Shown: positions 51,527 to 61,103 of the stretch, one piece after another
Position numbering within the stretch: the stretch's first letter is position 1
Layout: each line of letters begins with the position of its first letter
Source: Pseudomonadota bacterium
Lineage (GTDB): Bacteria; Pseudomonadota; Gammaproteobacteria; Steroidobacterales; Steroidobacteraceae
Direction of reading: 5' to 3'
Length of the DNA stretch: 64,000 nt
Assembly (NCBI GenBank): GCA_016705325.1
Contig: JADIYJ010000027.1
Location: 689,867-753,866, forward strand
Program-made: the position numbers and the translations under genes
Notes under the pieces: generated by a model
Databases searched by the model: none
The model's input: only the letters and a program-made list of their open reading frames with translations
What the model was told of the DNA's origin: nothing

Positions 51527-52192
51527 CTATATAACAGCGCGGCGGCCGAACACGGCCCTGATGCGCGAAATCGGTAGCGGCTTCGGGCCAGCAGCGGCTG
51601 CAGGTGCGGCCAGACCTCGTCCAGCAACCGGGGCTGGGCGGCCGCGGTGGGATGGATGCCGTCCTCCTGGAACAGGCTCGTGCTGGGCCACGTTCGCGAG
51701 CAGGAATGGCACGCTCGGCAGCTTGTATTGCCGCGCCAGGTCGCCATACAGGCCGTAGAAGTCGCGGGTGTAGGCGGGCCGTAGTTGGGCGGGATCTTCA
51801 TGCCGACCAGCAGGATCCTCGCCCCGGCCTGCTGCGAACTGCCGACGATGGCCTCGAAGTTCCGGCGGATGTCGGCGACGGGCAGGCCGCGCAGGCCGTC
51901 GTTGCCGCCGAGTTCGACGATCACGATCGCCGGGCGATGCGTGGCCAGCGGCCAGGGCAGCCGGGCCAGGCGCCGCCGGTGGTCTCGCCGCTCGAACTGG
52001 CGTTGACGACGCGGTGACCGTACCCTTGGCGCGCAACCAGGGCCTGCAGCAGGCCACCCAGCCCTGCTCGACCCGGATCCCGTAACCCGCGCTGAGGCTG
52101 TCGCCCAGGACCAGGATGGTGGGGGCGGCCGCCGGCGCATCCGCCGCCGGGCGGCAGCGCGCCGCAGGCCAGCAGCACGAGGCACAGGACAC
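51527..52192 (-). CDS. tesA: GDSL-type esterase/lysophospholipase TesA, frameshifted
   Basis: Over the breaks the family motifs are all present: PTILVLGDSLSAGYGI (block I, catalytic Ser), VIVELGGNDGLRG (block III), and DGIHPTAAAQ (block V, Asp-His). ILLVGMKIPPNYGPAYT is typical of TesA/arylesterase. A hydrophobic export signal (LCLVLLACGA) precedes in yet another frame. At least three frame changes are needed. Exact ends are uncertain by some tens of bases. TesA divergent from ybbA-ybbP matches E. coli. Confidence 0.75.
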   Translation of the reverse strand: MSCASCCWPAARCRPAADAPAAAPTILVLGDSLSAGYGIRVEQGWVACCRPWLRAKGTVTASSTPVRAARPPAAPGPAALAAGHASPGDRDRRTRRQRRPARPARRRHPPELRGHRRQFAAGRGEDPAGRHEDPAQLRPAYTRDFYGLYGDLARQYKLPSVPFLLANVAQHEPVPGGRHPSHRGRPAPVAGRGLAAPAAAAGPKPLPISRIRAVFGRRAVI

Positions 52193-52221
52193 GAATGGCA
52201 GCAGACGAAAAGCAGGCTTTG

Positions 52222-52895
52222 ATGAACGACACGACGGTGGTGCTGGCAGCGGAAGGGCTCGGCAAGCAGGTTAGCAGTCCCGAGGAACGCTGGCCATCCT
52301 CGACGGACATCGCTTTCGATCCGGCGCGGCGAATCCGTCGCCATCGTCGGCGCGTCCGGCGCCGGCAAGTCGACGCTGCTGGCGCTGCTGGCGGGCCTCG
52401 ACGAACCGACCTCCGGCCGTGCGCTGCTCGCGGGCAACGACCTGACGCAGCTCGACGAGGACGGTCGCGCCGCAGTGCGGGCGAGCCACGTCGGCTTCGT
52501 CTTCCAGTCCTTCCACCTCGTGCCATCGCTCACGGCCCTCGAGAACGTGATGCTGCCGCTCGAGCTCGCGCGTCGCCGGATGCCCGCGCCGCGGCACGCG
52601 AAGTGCTCGGGCGCGTGGGCCTCGCCGAGCGCGTCGGGCACTATCCGCGGCAACTCTCGGGCGGCGAGCAGCAGCGCGTCGCCATGGCGCGCGCCTTCGT
52701 GCGCGAGCCGGACGTGCTGTTCGCCGACGAACCGACCGGCAACCTCGACGCGGCAACGGGCGAAAGATCATGGACCTGCTGTTCGGCCTCAACCGCGCGA
52801 CGCAGACCACGCTCGTGCTCGTCACGCACGACCGGCAGCTCGCCGCGCGCTGCGACCGCATCATCCGCCTCGACGCCGGCCGCATCGTCCGGTGA
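52222..52895 (+). CDS. ybbA: ABC transporter ATP-binding protein, YbbA-like, frameshifted
   Basis: From ATG 52222: a lead strand, then (frame change near 52327) ESVAIVGASGAGKSTLLALL with Walker A, and VGFVFQSFHLVPSL (Q loop). After a change near 52580 come YPRQLSGGEQQRVAMARAF (signature) and VLFADEPTGNLDAATG (Walker B). After another near 52768, LVLVTHDRQLAARCDRI (H loop). LolD-like size. Works with the FtsX-like permease that follows; the stop overlaps a GTG start for it (GTGA). Confidence 0.82.
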
Positions 52896-55391
52896 ACTGC
52901 GCATGCCGTCCTCGCTTCGCGCTGCGCAATCTGTTGCGGGACTTAAAGTCCGGCGAACTCGCCGTGCTCGTGCTCGCGCTGCTGGTGGCGGTCGCCTCGC
53001 TGACGGCGGTCGGGTTTTTCACCAGCCGTATCGGCCGGGCGGTAGAGCGGCAGGCTGGTGAAGTGCTGGCCGCCGACCTGCGCCTCGAATCGGCGCGGCC
53101 CATTGCCGACGACTACGACGCGGAGGCGGCAAGACGCGGCCTGCGCTCCGCGCGCCTCGAGTCGATGCCGAGCGTGGTGTTCTTCGGCCAGGAATCGTCC
53201 CTGATCGCGCTGCGTGCCGTCGGCGCAGGCTATCCGCTGCGCGGCCGCCTCAAGACGGCGGACCAGCCGTTCGGCAAGGGCGTGGCCACCGACGGCATTC
53301 CCGCGCCGGGCGAAGCGTGGGCCGATTCGCGGTTGCTGGCGAAGCTTGGCGCGCAGGTCGGTTCGGACCTGACGGTCGGCGCACACACGGTCCGTGTCAC
53401 GCGGGTGCTCGACTATCGTCCCGACCAGGGCAGCGGCTTCGCCGATCTCGCGGCGACGCTGCTGATCAACCGCGCCGACCTGCCGGCCACCCAGCTGGTG
53501 CAGCCCGGCAGCCGCGTGAGCCGGGCCCTGCTGTTTGCGGGCGACCCCGCACCGGTCGAGGATTTCCGCGAGTGGCTCAGGCGGGCAAGCAACGCGGCGA
53601 GCGGTTGCGGGCGATCGCCGACGCCAGCCCGCAGATCCGCGCTTCGAGCGACCGTGCGGGAAGGTTCCTCTCGCTCGCGAGCCTGGTGAGCGTGCTGCTT
53701 TCGGCGATCGCGGTGGCGATGGCGGCGCAGCGTTACGCGCGGCGCCACCTCGACAACGTGGCGCTGATGAAGTGCATGGGCGCGCCGCAGCGGTTCGTTC
53801 TGACACAGACAGTGGTCCAGCTCGTTGCGATCGCCGTCGTGACCGCCGTCGCCGGCACGGCGATCGGTTACCTCGCGCAATCCGGCATCGCCTGGCTGCT
53901 GCGCGACCTGTTGCGCGGCGACCTGCCGCCGCCCTCGGCCGATGCCTTCCTGCCTGGGCCTCGTCACGGCGGTCGTCGTGCTCGTCGGGTTCGCATTGCC
54001 GCCGTTGCTGCGCCTGAAGCGTGTTCCGCCCGCCCGTGTCCTGCGCCGCGATCTCGAGCCGCCGCCGCTGCGGTACACCGTCGTCTACGGCCTGGCGATC
54101 GGTGCCGTGCTCGCGCTGCTGTACTGGATCGTGCGCGACGCGCAGCTCGTCGGCTACGTGGCAGGCGGTCTTGGCGCGACGTTCCTGCTGCTCGCCGTCG
54201 CCGGCTGGGCGCTGGTGAAGTGCTGGCGCCGCTGCGCAGCGGCGTGGGTGTCGCCTGGCGGTACGGCCTCGCCAACATCGCACGCCGCGGTCGCGACAGC
54301 ATCGTGCAGATCGTGGCGTTCGGCCTCGGCTTCATGGTGCTGCTGCTGCTCGCGCTGGTGCGCAACGACCTGCTGCGCGACTGGAGGCGCAGCCTGCCGA
54401 CCGACGCGCCGAACTATTTCATGATCAACATCCGCCCGACGAAGGCGCGGCCGTGCGGGCGTTCCTTGCCAAGCCGGACCTGCCGCCGACGGAGCTGGTG
54501 CCGATGCTGCGGGCGCGGCTCACGCGCCATCAACGGCACCCCGGTCGAGCAAGATCACGTTCCAGTCGGAGCGCGCGAAGGAGTTCGTCGAGCGCGAGGC
54601 CAACCTCACCTGGTCAGCCGAGCTCGCGCCCGACAACAAGATCGTCGCCGGGCAGTGGTGCGAAGGACGCGCGACGGCGCGCCGCGCGTTTCGGTCGAGC
54701 AGGACTACGCCGAGCGCCTCGGCATCAAGCTCGGCGACACGCTGACCTACGACGTCGCCGGCGAAACGGTCACCGCCAGGGTGACGAGCCTGCGTGAAGT
54801 GCACTGGGATTCGTTCCAGCCGAACTTCTTCGTCGTGTTCTCGCCCGGCGTGCTGGACGACGTGGCCGGCACTCTGATCACCAGCGTGCACGTCGAGCCG
54901 GCGCAACGGCCCGCACTCGTCGAACTCGTGAGCGCTTTCCCGAAGTGACCGTGATCGACCTCGACACGCTGCTCGCGCAGGTGCGCGACGTGATGGACAA
55001 GGCGACTCTGGCCGTGCAGTACGTGTTCCTGTTCACGCTGCTCGCCGGGCTGATGGTGCTGCTCGCGGCCGTGCAGGCGACGCGCGACGAGCGCCGTTAC
55101 GAGAGCGCGATGCTGCGCACGCTCGGCGCGAGCCGCAAGGTCGTGTTCCAGGGCGTGGCGGCCAATTCATCGTGCTCGGCGCGCTCGCCGGGTTGCTCGC
55201 GGCGGCCGGCGCGACCGCGGCCGGTTACCTCCTGGCGAAGCAGGTCTTCGGCCTCCAGTACTCACCCGACCCACGGGTGTGGCTGGTCGGCATCGTCGGC
55301 GGGCGCGGTGCTGGTGGGCACCGCAGGGATCCTGGCCGCGCGTTCGGTCGTGTCGCACCCGCCGCTGCAGGCGCTGCGCGCCGATCTCTAG
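52892..55391 (+). CDS. ybbP: FtsX-type ABC permease, YbbP-like, multiply frameshifted
   Basis: Reconstructed ~830 residues. RFALRNLLRDLKSGELAVLV opens it, followed by a large periplasmic domain (SRIGRAVERQAGEVLAADLR) and the first FtsX helix bundle (LASLVSVLLSAIAVAMAAQR, HLDNVALMKCMGAPQRFVL). A second permease half comes next, and the last bundle (LLAGLMVLLAAVQATRDERR, YESAMLRTLGASRKVV) ends VVSHPPLQALRADL. At least eight frame changes occur (about 53578, 53955, 54222, 54440, 54530, 54660, 54945, 55165, 55300). The neighbouring tesA and ybbA match the conserved trio. GTG 52892 is in frame; ATG 52903 would need one more shift. Confidence 0.8.
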
Positions 55392-55415
55392 CTGCGCTCG
55401 CTCGTCAGGTCGATG

Positions 55416-56080
55416 TCAGTCCGGGCGGCGGGGTTTGATCGCACCGCTCTGGTAAGCGAGTTCCAGGGCCGACTGCAACCACGCGAGTCGCTGCTCCGGC
55501 GTGCGGCGTGCGAACGACCAGCGACGCAGCGCATTCCGGGCATCCTGCGGTTGCGGCCCCTGCAAGGGGTGCTGTCGGGACCGAGTCCGGCACGTTTCCA
55601 GTCCCCAGCACGCCGCGCAAACGTTCGATATCCGCCAAACCTGGGGCGCCCGGCGATTTGCTCAACGCGACGAGGTGCGGGATCGAGGCCACTGCACGGC
55701 TGTCCCCCCCATCGTGACCACGGACGCGCCTGCGCAGGTCGGAAAAAGCTCACGATCGGGTCGAGGATGATGTCGATGGTGGGGCGTGTTCGTGGAGTCC
55801 CAGAAGCTGAACACCTTCATGCCGCGGGTCGTCTGCCAGTCGGCGCGCTGCGCCGGATCGGCAAGGGCCATGGGATCGACCGGTGCCATCGAGCGGTAGC
55901 CCGACGCGGTCAACGCGCGGACGGTGTCGGCGGTGGTGTCAGTGGACAGGTCGATGACGAGATCCACGTCAGCCGTCAAACGGTCGATTCCGTGCAGCAG
56001 GAGCGGGAGCCGCCCACGACGACGAACCGCACCGTGCGGCGGCGAGCAGGGAGAACTGCCCGGATGAAATCCACTGGCAT
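55416..56080 (-). CDS. Nucleotidyltransferase-like protein, frameshifted
   Basis: On the minus strand from ATG 56080: MPVDFIRAVLPARRRTVRFV then VVGG, LLLHGIDRLTADVDLVIDL (G-G...D-x-D pattern of nucleotidyltransferases), ALTASGYRSMAPVDPMALA, and after frame changes VASIPHLVALSKSPGAPGLA and ALRRWSFARRTPEQRLAWLQ to TGA 55416-55418. About 221 residues. Resembles stand-alone nucleotidyltransferases related to AbiEii/toxin-type enzymes. No antitoxin partner is recognised beside it. Confidence 0.6.
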
Positions 56081-56163
56081 GTCCCATTGTCGCTGCGCCA
56101 ATGATGCCACGCCAGTGAGTCACCTCCGGGGCCCGAACGTGCAGTACAAGCAGCCGGGCAGAC

Positions 56164-56832
56164 TCAGCGCGGATCCGTGACCTGCAACCGCACCCAACCG
56201 ACGTCCACGCGGTCACCACGCCAGTATAGCCCTGCAATGGCAGGGCGGTACTCCGCCGGGACCGAATGCCGAACTGTTGAGGACAGCCGCAGTTCCTTGT
56301 TGGAATCCGGGGCCATGCGTTCGACGACCAGCGCCCGGCCGGATCGACCTTGTCCACGATCACGGGCAACGCCGGGAAGGGCGAGTAGCCCACGGCCAGC
56401 CGCACCGCTCGTGCGTTGCGGTGGCTCGGGACAGCCAGCGCCAGGTCCGAGGGCGGACCAGCTGCAGGGATTAGGCGCGATGCGCAGTGTGCGCACGCTG
56501 TTGATCGCCCGCAGCGTCAGGGTCGTTCGCGTTCGCGCCACACGGGCTGCCCGCGGTCACGAGATCTGCGTTCAGCATCGACGTCACGGCCAGCACCGCC
56601 AGAATCACGCAGGCGGACGCGAGACCCGCGACGAAGAGGCCTGCCCGCACGCACGCGAGTTCCGGGTGGCTCAGCGCGTCTTCGAACCGTCGCTGCGGTC
56701 GTCGGCATTGCCGGTGCCCGCCGGCGGCGGCAGCTCCCAGCTCGGCCTGGGTCAGGTACTTGCGCCAGTGCGGCGGGGGCTTGGGGTTTGCCTTTCTCCT
56801 GCGCTCCTGCCCGACGGCCGTCTTGAACTCAT
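56164..56832 (-). CDS. Uncharacterised single-pass membrane protein, frameshifted
   Basis: Starting at MSSRRPSGRS (ATG 56832), then PPPHWRKYLTQAELGA, a membrane helix LFVAGLASACVILAVLAV (~residue 75), and a soluble domain ending PAEYRPAIAGLYWRGDRVDV followed by GWVRLQVTDPR. Two or more frame changes. I do not recognise the family. It lies downstream of, and on the same strand as, the patatin and phasin genes, so it may belong to the same lipid locus. Confidence 0.45.
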
Positions 56833-56849
56833 CCCGGTTTCGACCTCTG

Positions 56850-57600
56850 CCTTGTCCTGCGCTCGCCCGCATCGAACTCCCGAACGGGTCCGCCGCGCCG
56901 GCAAACAGCCGCCTCGCCCGTCGTTCGCGGGCGCGCCACGTGCCGAGAAGCCGTGCGCCATCGCCTCGAACGCATCGAGGCCGCGCTCGAGGAACTTCTG
57001 CAGCAGGCCGAATCCTGCCGCGTGAGCGGGTCGTCGCGCCAGCCTGACGAGCGCCCGGACGATGGGCTTTCTCACCACGTGGTCGAGATAGCCGCCGATT
57101 TCGCTCGTCAGCGCGATCTGGCGCTCGCGGTCGGGGGCGCCGGCCCGCCTTGCGGTAAGCCCTCGGCATACGCCTCCACGGTGATCGCGCCGGGGGCAGG
57201 GGCGCGCGCGACTGCGGCGTCCAGTTCCTGCGACAGGATCTCGAGCTCGATGGCGAGGCACATCGCGCGCAGCGCCTCGCCCGGCAGCAGGCTTCTCCAT
57301 GACCCGCTGCACCTTGATGAGGTCGCGGTCGCGCGCGCGCGGATCGCCGCTGCCGTACAGCTCGTTGAAGAAGAACTCGATGGCCAGGCGGTAGCGCGGG
57401 TGGCGGTGCAGGTCGTCGTGCGACTTCATCAACCGCTGCGACTGCCACGCCTGCAGTTCGGCCAGCCGGGCCTGCTGCTTCGACTCGCCGGCGAACACGT
57501 CGCGCAGGGCCGCATTGCGCTCGAGCAGGTGCCCGAGCGTGCCGGGCTCCGCTCGCGCCTGCCGGCGCTCTCCGCCGGTCTCCACACCGAGGATCTTCAT
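56850..57600 (-). CDS. Uncharacterised protein downstream of the patatin gene, frameshifted
   Basis: From ATG 57600: MKILGVETGGERRQARAEPG, RNAALRDVFAGESKQQARLA, YRLAIEFFFNELYGSGDPRA, DRERQIALTSEIGGYLDHVV, ALVRLARRPAHAAGFGLLQK and FLERGLDAFEAM. Mostly helical and soluble. It begins 4 bp after the patatin stop, so they are co-transcribed. Similar proteins occur in proteobacterial genomes but I cannot name a function. The 3' end is approximate. Confidence 0.5.
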
Positions 57601-57604
57601 CCCG

Positions 57605-58850
57605 TCAGGCGCGGGCGGCGAGCGCCGTTTCCAGCCGGTCCAGGGCCTTGTGCAACCGCCCGGTGACGGGCTGCTGCCGGCGCCGCCGCTCGCGCACCGA
57701 GTCGACGAAAGTGCGCCGCGAGTCGCGCAGCACGTCGAGCCGCAGTTCGAGCCCGTGGCGCGCAAGGATCCGGCCGAGCGGAGCGCTGTGCATCAGCAGG
57801 TCGCGCCGCGTGCGCTGGTAGGCATGCTCGGCCAGCCGCGTGCGGTCGGCGTAGCGGAAGACGTTCTGGAAGAACATCTCCTCGTCGCCGCGGTCCGGCT
57901 CGAACAGGATGACGTCGGTGTCGGGATAATCCTGCTCGTAGTTGCGCATGCCCACTTTCATGCGCGACTGGATCATCGCGCGGAACGTCTGGCTCAGCAC
58001 CATGGGCAGGCCGCCGTGCGTGAGGTCACGCCGTCGGCTGCGTTTTGCTTGGCGGCTGGCGCGGCGCGCTCGAGGCGTCGAAGGCGACCAGCGGATTGAC
58101 GCAGATCACCAGCTCGGCGCCTTCGTCGAGCAGCAGCGAGGCGTTCATCGTGCGCAGCAGCGCGCCGTCCGCGTAGGTGTGGCCGTCGATGTCGACCGGC
58201 GGGTAGAGGCCCGGCAGCGCGCTGCTCGCCTGGATCGCGCGCGAGATCGGCACGTGGTCGAAACCCGGCTCGCCGAAGCGCACGCCGCTGCCGGTGTTGA
58301 GCTCGGTCGCGACGATGAAGAGCTTGCGGCGCAGCTTGCGAAAGTCGTTGGTGCGGCCGCCCGTCGAGAACAGGCGGGCGAGGAACTGCTCGAACGGCCG
58401 GTTGTCGCACAGGCCCGTCGGCAGCAGGCGCCCGAGCGGATCGATGACCTCGGCCCAGTCCTTGCCCGGGTCGCGCAGGTGCTGCAGCGACGCTGGCCAG
58501 CAGGCCGGGGACCGCCGCGGCACGCCCGCGAACTCGCGCAACGCAGGGCGCAGGAACAGCGCCGGGCGTCACCGGGTAGTCGAGCGACGCGTTGTGGATG
58601 AACACCACGCCCCATGTCCGCGGTGTCGAAACCGTTCGCGAGCCCGGCGGCGATCATCGCGCCCGAACTGACGCCGCAGTACATGTCGAGGTCCGTGAGG
58701 TCGAGGCCGCCGATCGATTCCCGATCGCGTGCAGCGTGCCCACCTCATAGAACGCGCCGAGCGGCCGCCGCCAGCGAGCGCGAGCCGAACTTGCGCTTCC
58801 CGAGGGGGGGTTGCCCTGGGCAGGTTGCAGGTCGAGCATGGGCGGCCTTC
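57605..58850 (-). CDS. Patatin-like phospholipase, frameshifted
   Basis: Pieces in order on the minus strand: LGAFYEVGTLHAIG (oxyanion-type glycine strand, degraded by a shift), DMYCGVSSGAMIAAGLANGF with the nucleophile elbow G-V-S-S-G, LFIVATELNTGSGVRFGE, ISRAIQASSALPGLYPPVDI, DGHTYADGALLRTMNASLLL with the catalytic D-G-A, and the C-terminal YEQDYPDTDVILFEPDRGDE. Together ~400 residues. A serine acyl hydrolase acting on membrane or storage lipids. Its place between a phasin and wax ester synthase suggests lipid-body turnover; that role is inference. Confidence 0.8.
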
Positions 58851-58859
58851 CGGTGGCGG

Positions 58860-59336
58860 TTATGCGCGCTGCGTGCGGCTGTCCGCTTGCGCTTGGCCGG
58901 CCGCCGCTCCCGTGGCGGTTCTTGCTGCCAGCCGGTCGGCGGGATGTGCAGTTCCACGACCTTGCTGAGCTTCGCCCGATCTCGTCGGCGTTCGGCACGC
59001 CGATCTGGCGCAGCGCCTTGCGCACGCGGTTTCTTGGAACAGTGCCGCGAGGTTCTCCCAGGTCTCGCCGGCCTGGCCGCGCACGCCTTCGACGCGCGTC
59101 TGCATCGTCGACTGCGCCGCGTCAACGCGTCGCGGATCATCTTCTCGGTCTGCGTGCCGGAGCGATGGCGCAGACCCTCGGCGACGGCGTCCTGGAACGC
59201 CGCAGGGCCCTCCTTCTGTGCGCGGGCGATCGCGCCAGGCCACACCTGTTCCCCGCACGCGACGAGCGCGGCCGGCGCCTGGACGCGGCGCCCGCGGGTG
59301 GTGGGGCGGGTCTTGCGGGTTCTTGCGCGCAGCCAT
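58860..59336 (-). CDS. Phasin (polyhydroxyalkanoate granule-associated) family protein, frameshifted
   Basis: From ATG 59336 (MAARKNP). Read over the breaks: WPGAIARAQKEGPAAFQDAV, TQTEKMIRDA, TMQTRVEGVRGQAGETWENL, RKALRQIGVPNADEI and LSKVVELH, followed by a basic Ala/Lys tail. The VEGVRGKAGETWxKLE...ALxRLGVPxxDEI pattern is that of PhaI/PhaF-like phasins that coat storage granules. No PHA synthase is in this window, while the next gene is a wax ester synthase, so it may coat wax-ester bodies instead. Confidence 0.65.
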   Translation of the reverse strand: MAARKNPQDPPHHPRAPRPGAGRARRVRGTGVAWRDRPRTEGGPCGVPGRRRRGSAPSLRHADREDDPRRVDAAQSTMQTRVEGVRGQAGETWENLAALFQETACARRCARSACRTPTRSGEAQQGRGTAHPADRLAARTATGAAAGQAQADSRTQRA

Positions 59337-59510
59337 GTGACCCCTCGCGGCAGCGCGCCGCGTGGTGGATGGATGGCGCCATTTTCGCCGATTCCGCGGG
59401 CTGTGGAGCAGTAGGTCAAACCACCGTCGGGTAAGACTACCTGGGCAGACCGCGGCCCCGGACTTGCGACTTCCCGCGGCCCGCGCGGGGGGGGGCCCCC
59501 CGCCCGTGGT

Positions 59511-60982
59511 TCAGCTGCGCCGTCTTGCGCCGGCTGCAGGCCGCGCCACGCCCACCGTCGCCGCCAGCAGCAGTTGCTCGAATTCGGGCCCAGCGCTCGA
59601 CCACCTGCGCTCGGATTCGGGCGAAGCGATCCGCGCGGTCCGGCGATCAGCCCGAAGAACACCTTGCCGGCGTACGAGAGGATGCTGATGCCGAGGCCGA
59701 TCGATCCGCTTTGCGGCACCCAGAAGTGCATCTCCGAGATGCGCTGCCCGCACATGTACAGCGGCGCCTGCGGGCCCGGCACGTTCGACGCGACCAGCGA
59801 GCCCTTGCGGCTGAACAGCGTTCGATGGCCGGCGCCTGCGAGGTTCGGGGCATCAGGCCCAGCACCCCGAGCACCATGAGCGTCATTGGCGGTTGCTGCG
59901 AGCCCTTCAGGGCCCGCATCGTGTCGTGCATCGCGTAGCCGCGCTGCAGCGGGTTGGCGACGCCGACCGGCAGGTCCACGAACAGCAGGCCGAACTTGTT
60001 GCCGAGCGTTGCCGGCTCCTCGGCCTCGCGCAGGTTCACCGGCACCGACGCGCGGAGCGTCGACGCCGTGGTGTCGAATCCTGGTCGCGCAGCTGCGCGC
60101 CGAGCGCGCCGGCCACGGTGGCCATCAGCACGTCGTTGACGGTGCAGTCGAGCGCGCGGCCCACGGTCTTCACTTCCGGCAGGTGACCGGCGCCGCCCAG
60201 GCGACGCGCTTGTCGCCGCTCAAGGGCGCGCGCAACGGCGACGTGGGATCGTCGGGCAGCGCGAAGACGCGCGCAACTCGCCGACCAGGCTCCCGGCCTG
60301 GAGCGCGATCGCCGCGGCCTTCTCCGGGTGGAACAGCTTGGCGGACGCCGCCTTCCGGCAGCTTGGCGCCCTCGGCCAGGACGCTCTCGAGGATGTCGCT
60401 GGCGGGACGCGTCAGCTGGCTGACCCAGTTGAGCAGCGGCAGCAGGTCCGCGGCGCCCTTGCGTCGCGTCCGTCTTGCCCCCGCGCGGGCGTCCGCTGCG
60501 GGGCCGCCGAGCGTCGGGCCGGAATCCTGCTTCGGTCATCGACAGCGGCACCCCGACCATCGCGATGCCGTCGGCGTAGCAGTGGTGCAGATACGCATGA
60601 CCCACGCGCTGCCGCCCAGATAGTCCTCGACGAAGTGCAGCTGCCACAGCGGCCGGCCGGCTTGAACCGCCGGCCAGCCTCGGCCGCCAGCGCCTGCAAT
60701 TCGCGGCGTTGCCGCCCGGCGCCCGCAGCCTTCACGACGAAAGGCGCGTCGCAGGTCGAGTCCTCGTCCCTCGACCCAGGAGCGCCGAGAGCGGTCCTGA
60801 CCGGACGCTGCCGGGCGCAGGAAGCACAGGAACCGGGTTTCCAGCATCCTGCGGAACTCGTCGCTGGCAACCCGTGTCGCAGTGGCCATGACGCACACGA
60901 TCATCATCGCGTTGGACGGCGTGTCCATGCGCAGCCACGCCGTGTCGACGCTGGACATGCCGCCCATGGTCGGGGGCGTCAT
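59511..60982 (-). CDS. Wax ester synthase/diacylglycerol acyltransferase (WS/DGAT), frameshifted
   Basis: From the minus-strand start near 60982: MSSVDTAWLRMDTPSNAMMI, RRMLETRFLCFLRP, LWQLHFVEDYL, then HHCYADGIAMVGV, the H-H-x-x-x-D-G catalytic motif. Further on come TVNDVLMATVAGALGAQLRD, MPVNLREAEEPATLGNKFGL, and LQRGYAMHDTMRALKGSQQP, and at the end VPQSGSIGLGISILSYAGKV followed by FFGLIAG. About 480 residues, family length. It esterifies acyl-CoA with a fatty alcohol or diacylglycerol. Several frame changes. Divergent from the fatty acyl reductase gene, which would supply the alcohol. Confidence 0.85.
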
Positions 60983-61103
60983 TGTCGCATCCGCCCGGCT
61001 TCGTCCGATCCCGGTCGATCTTACGGCCAGCGCCGGGGCCGTGCCACGTTGACCTGCCTGCGCACGACCCCTAAGGTAGCCGCAAAATCAGGGGGCTCCA
61101 CGG

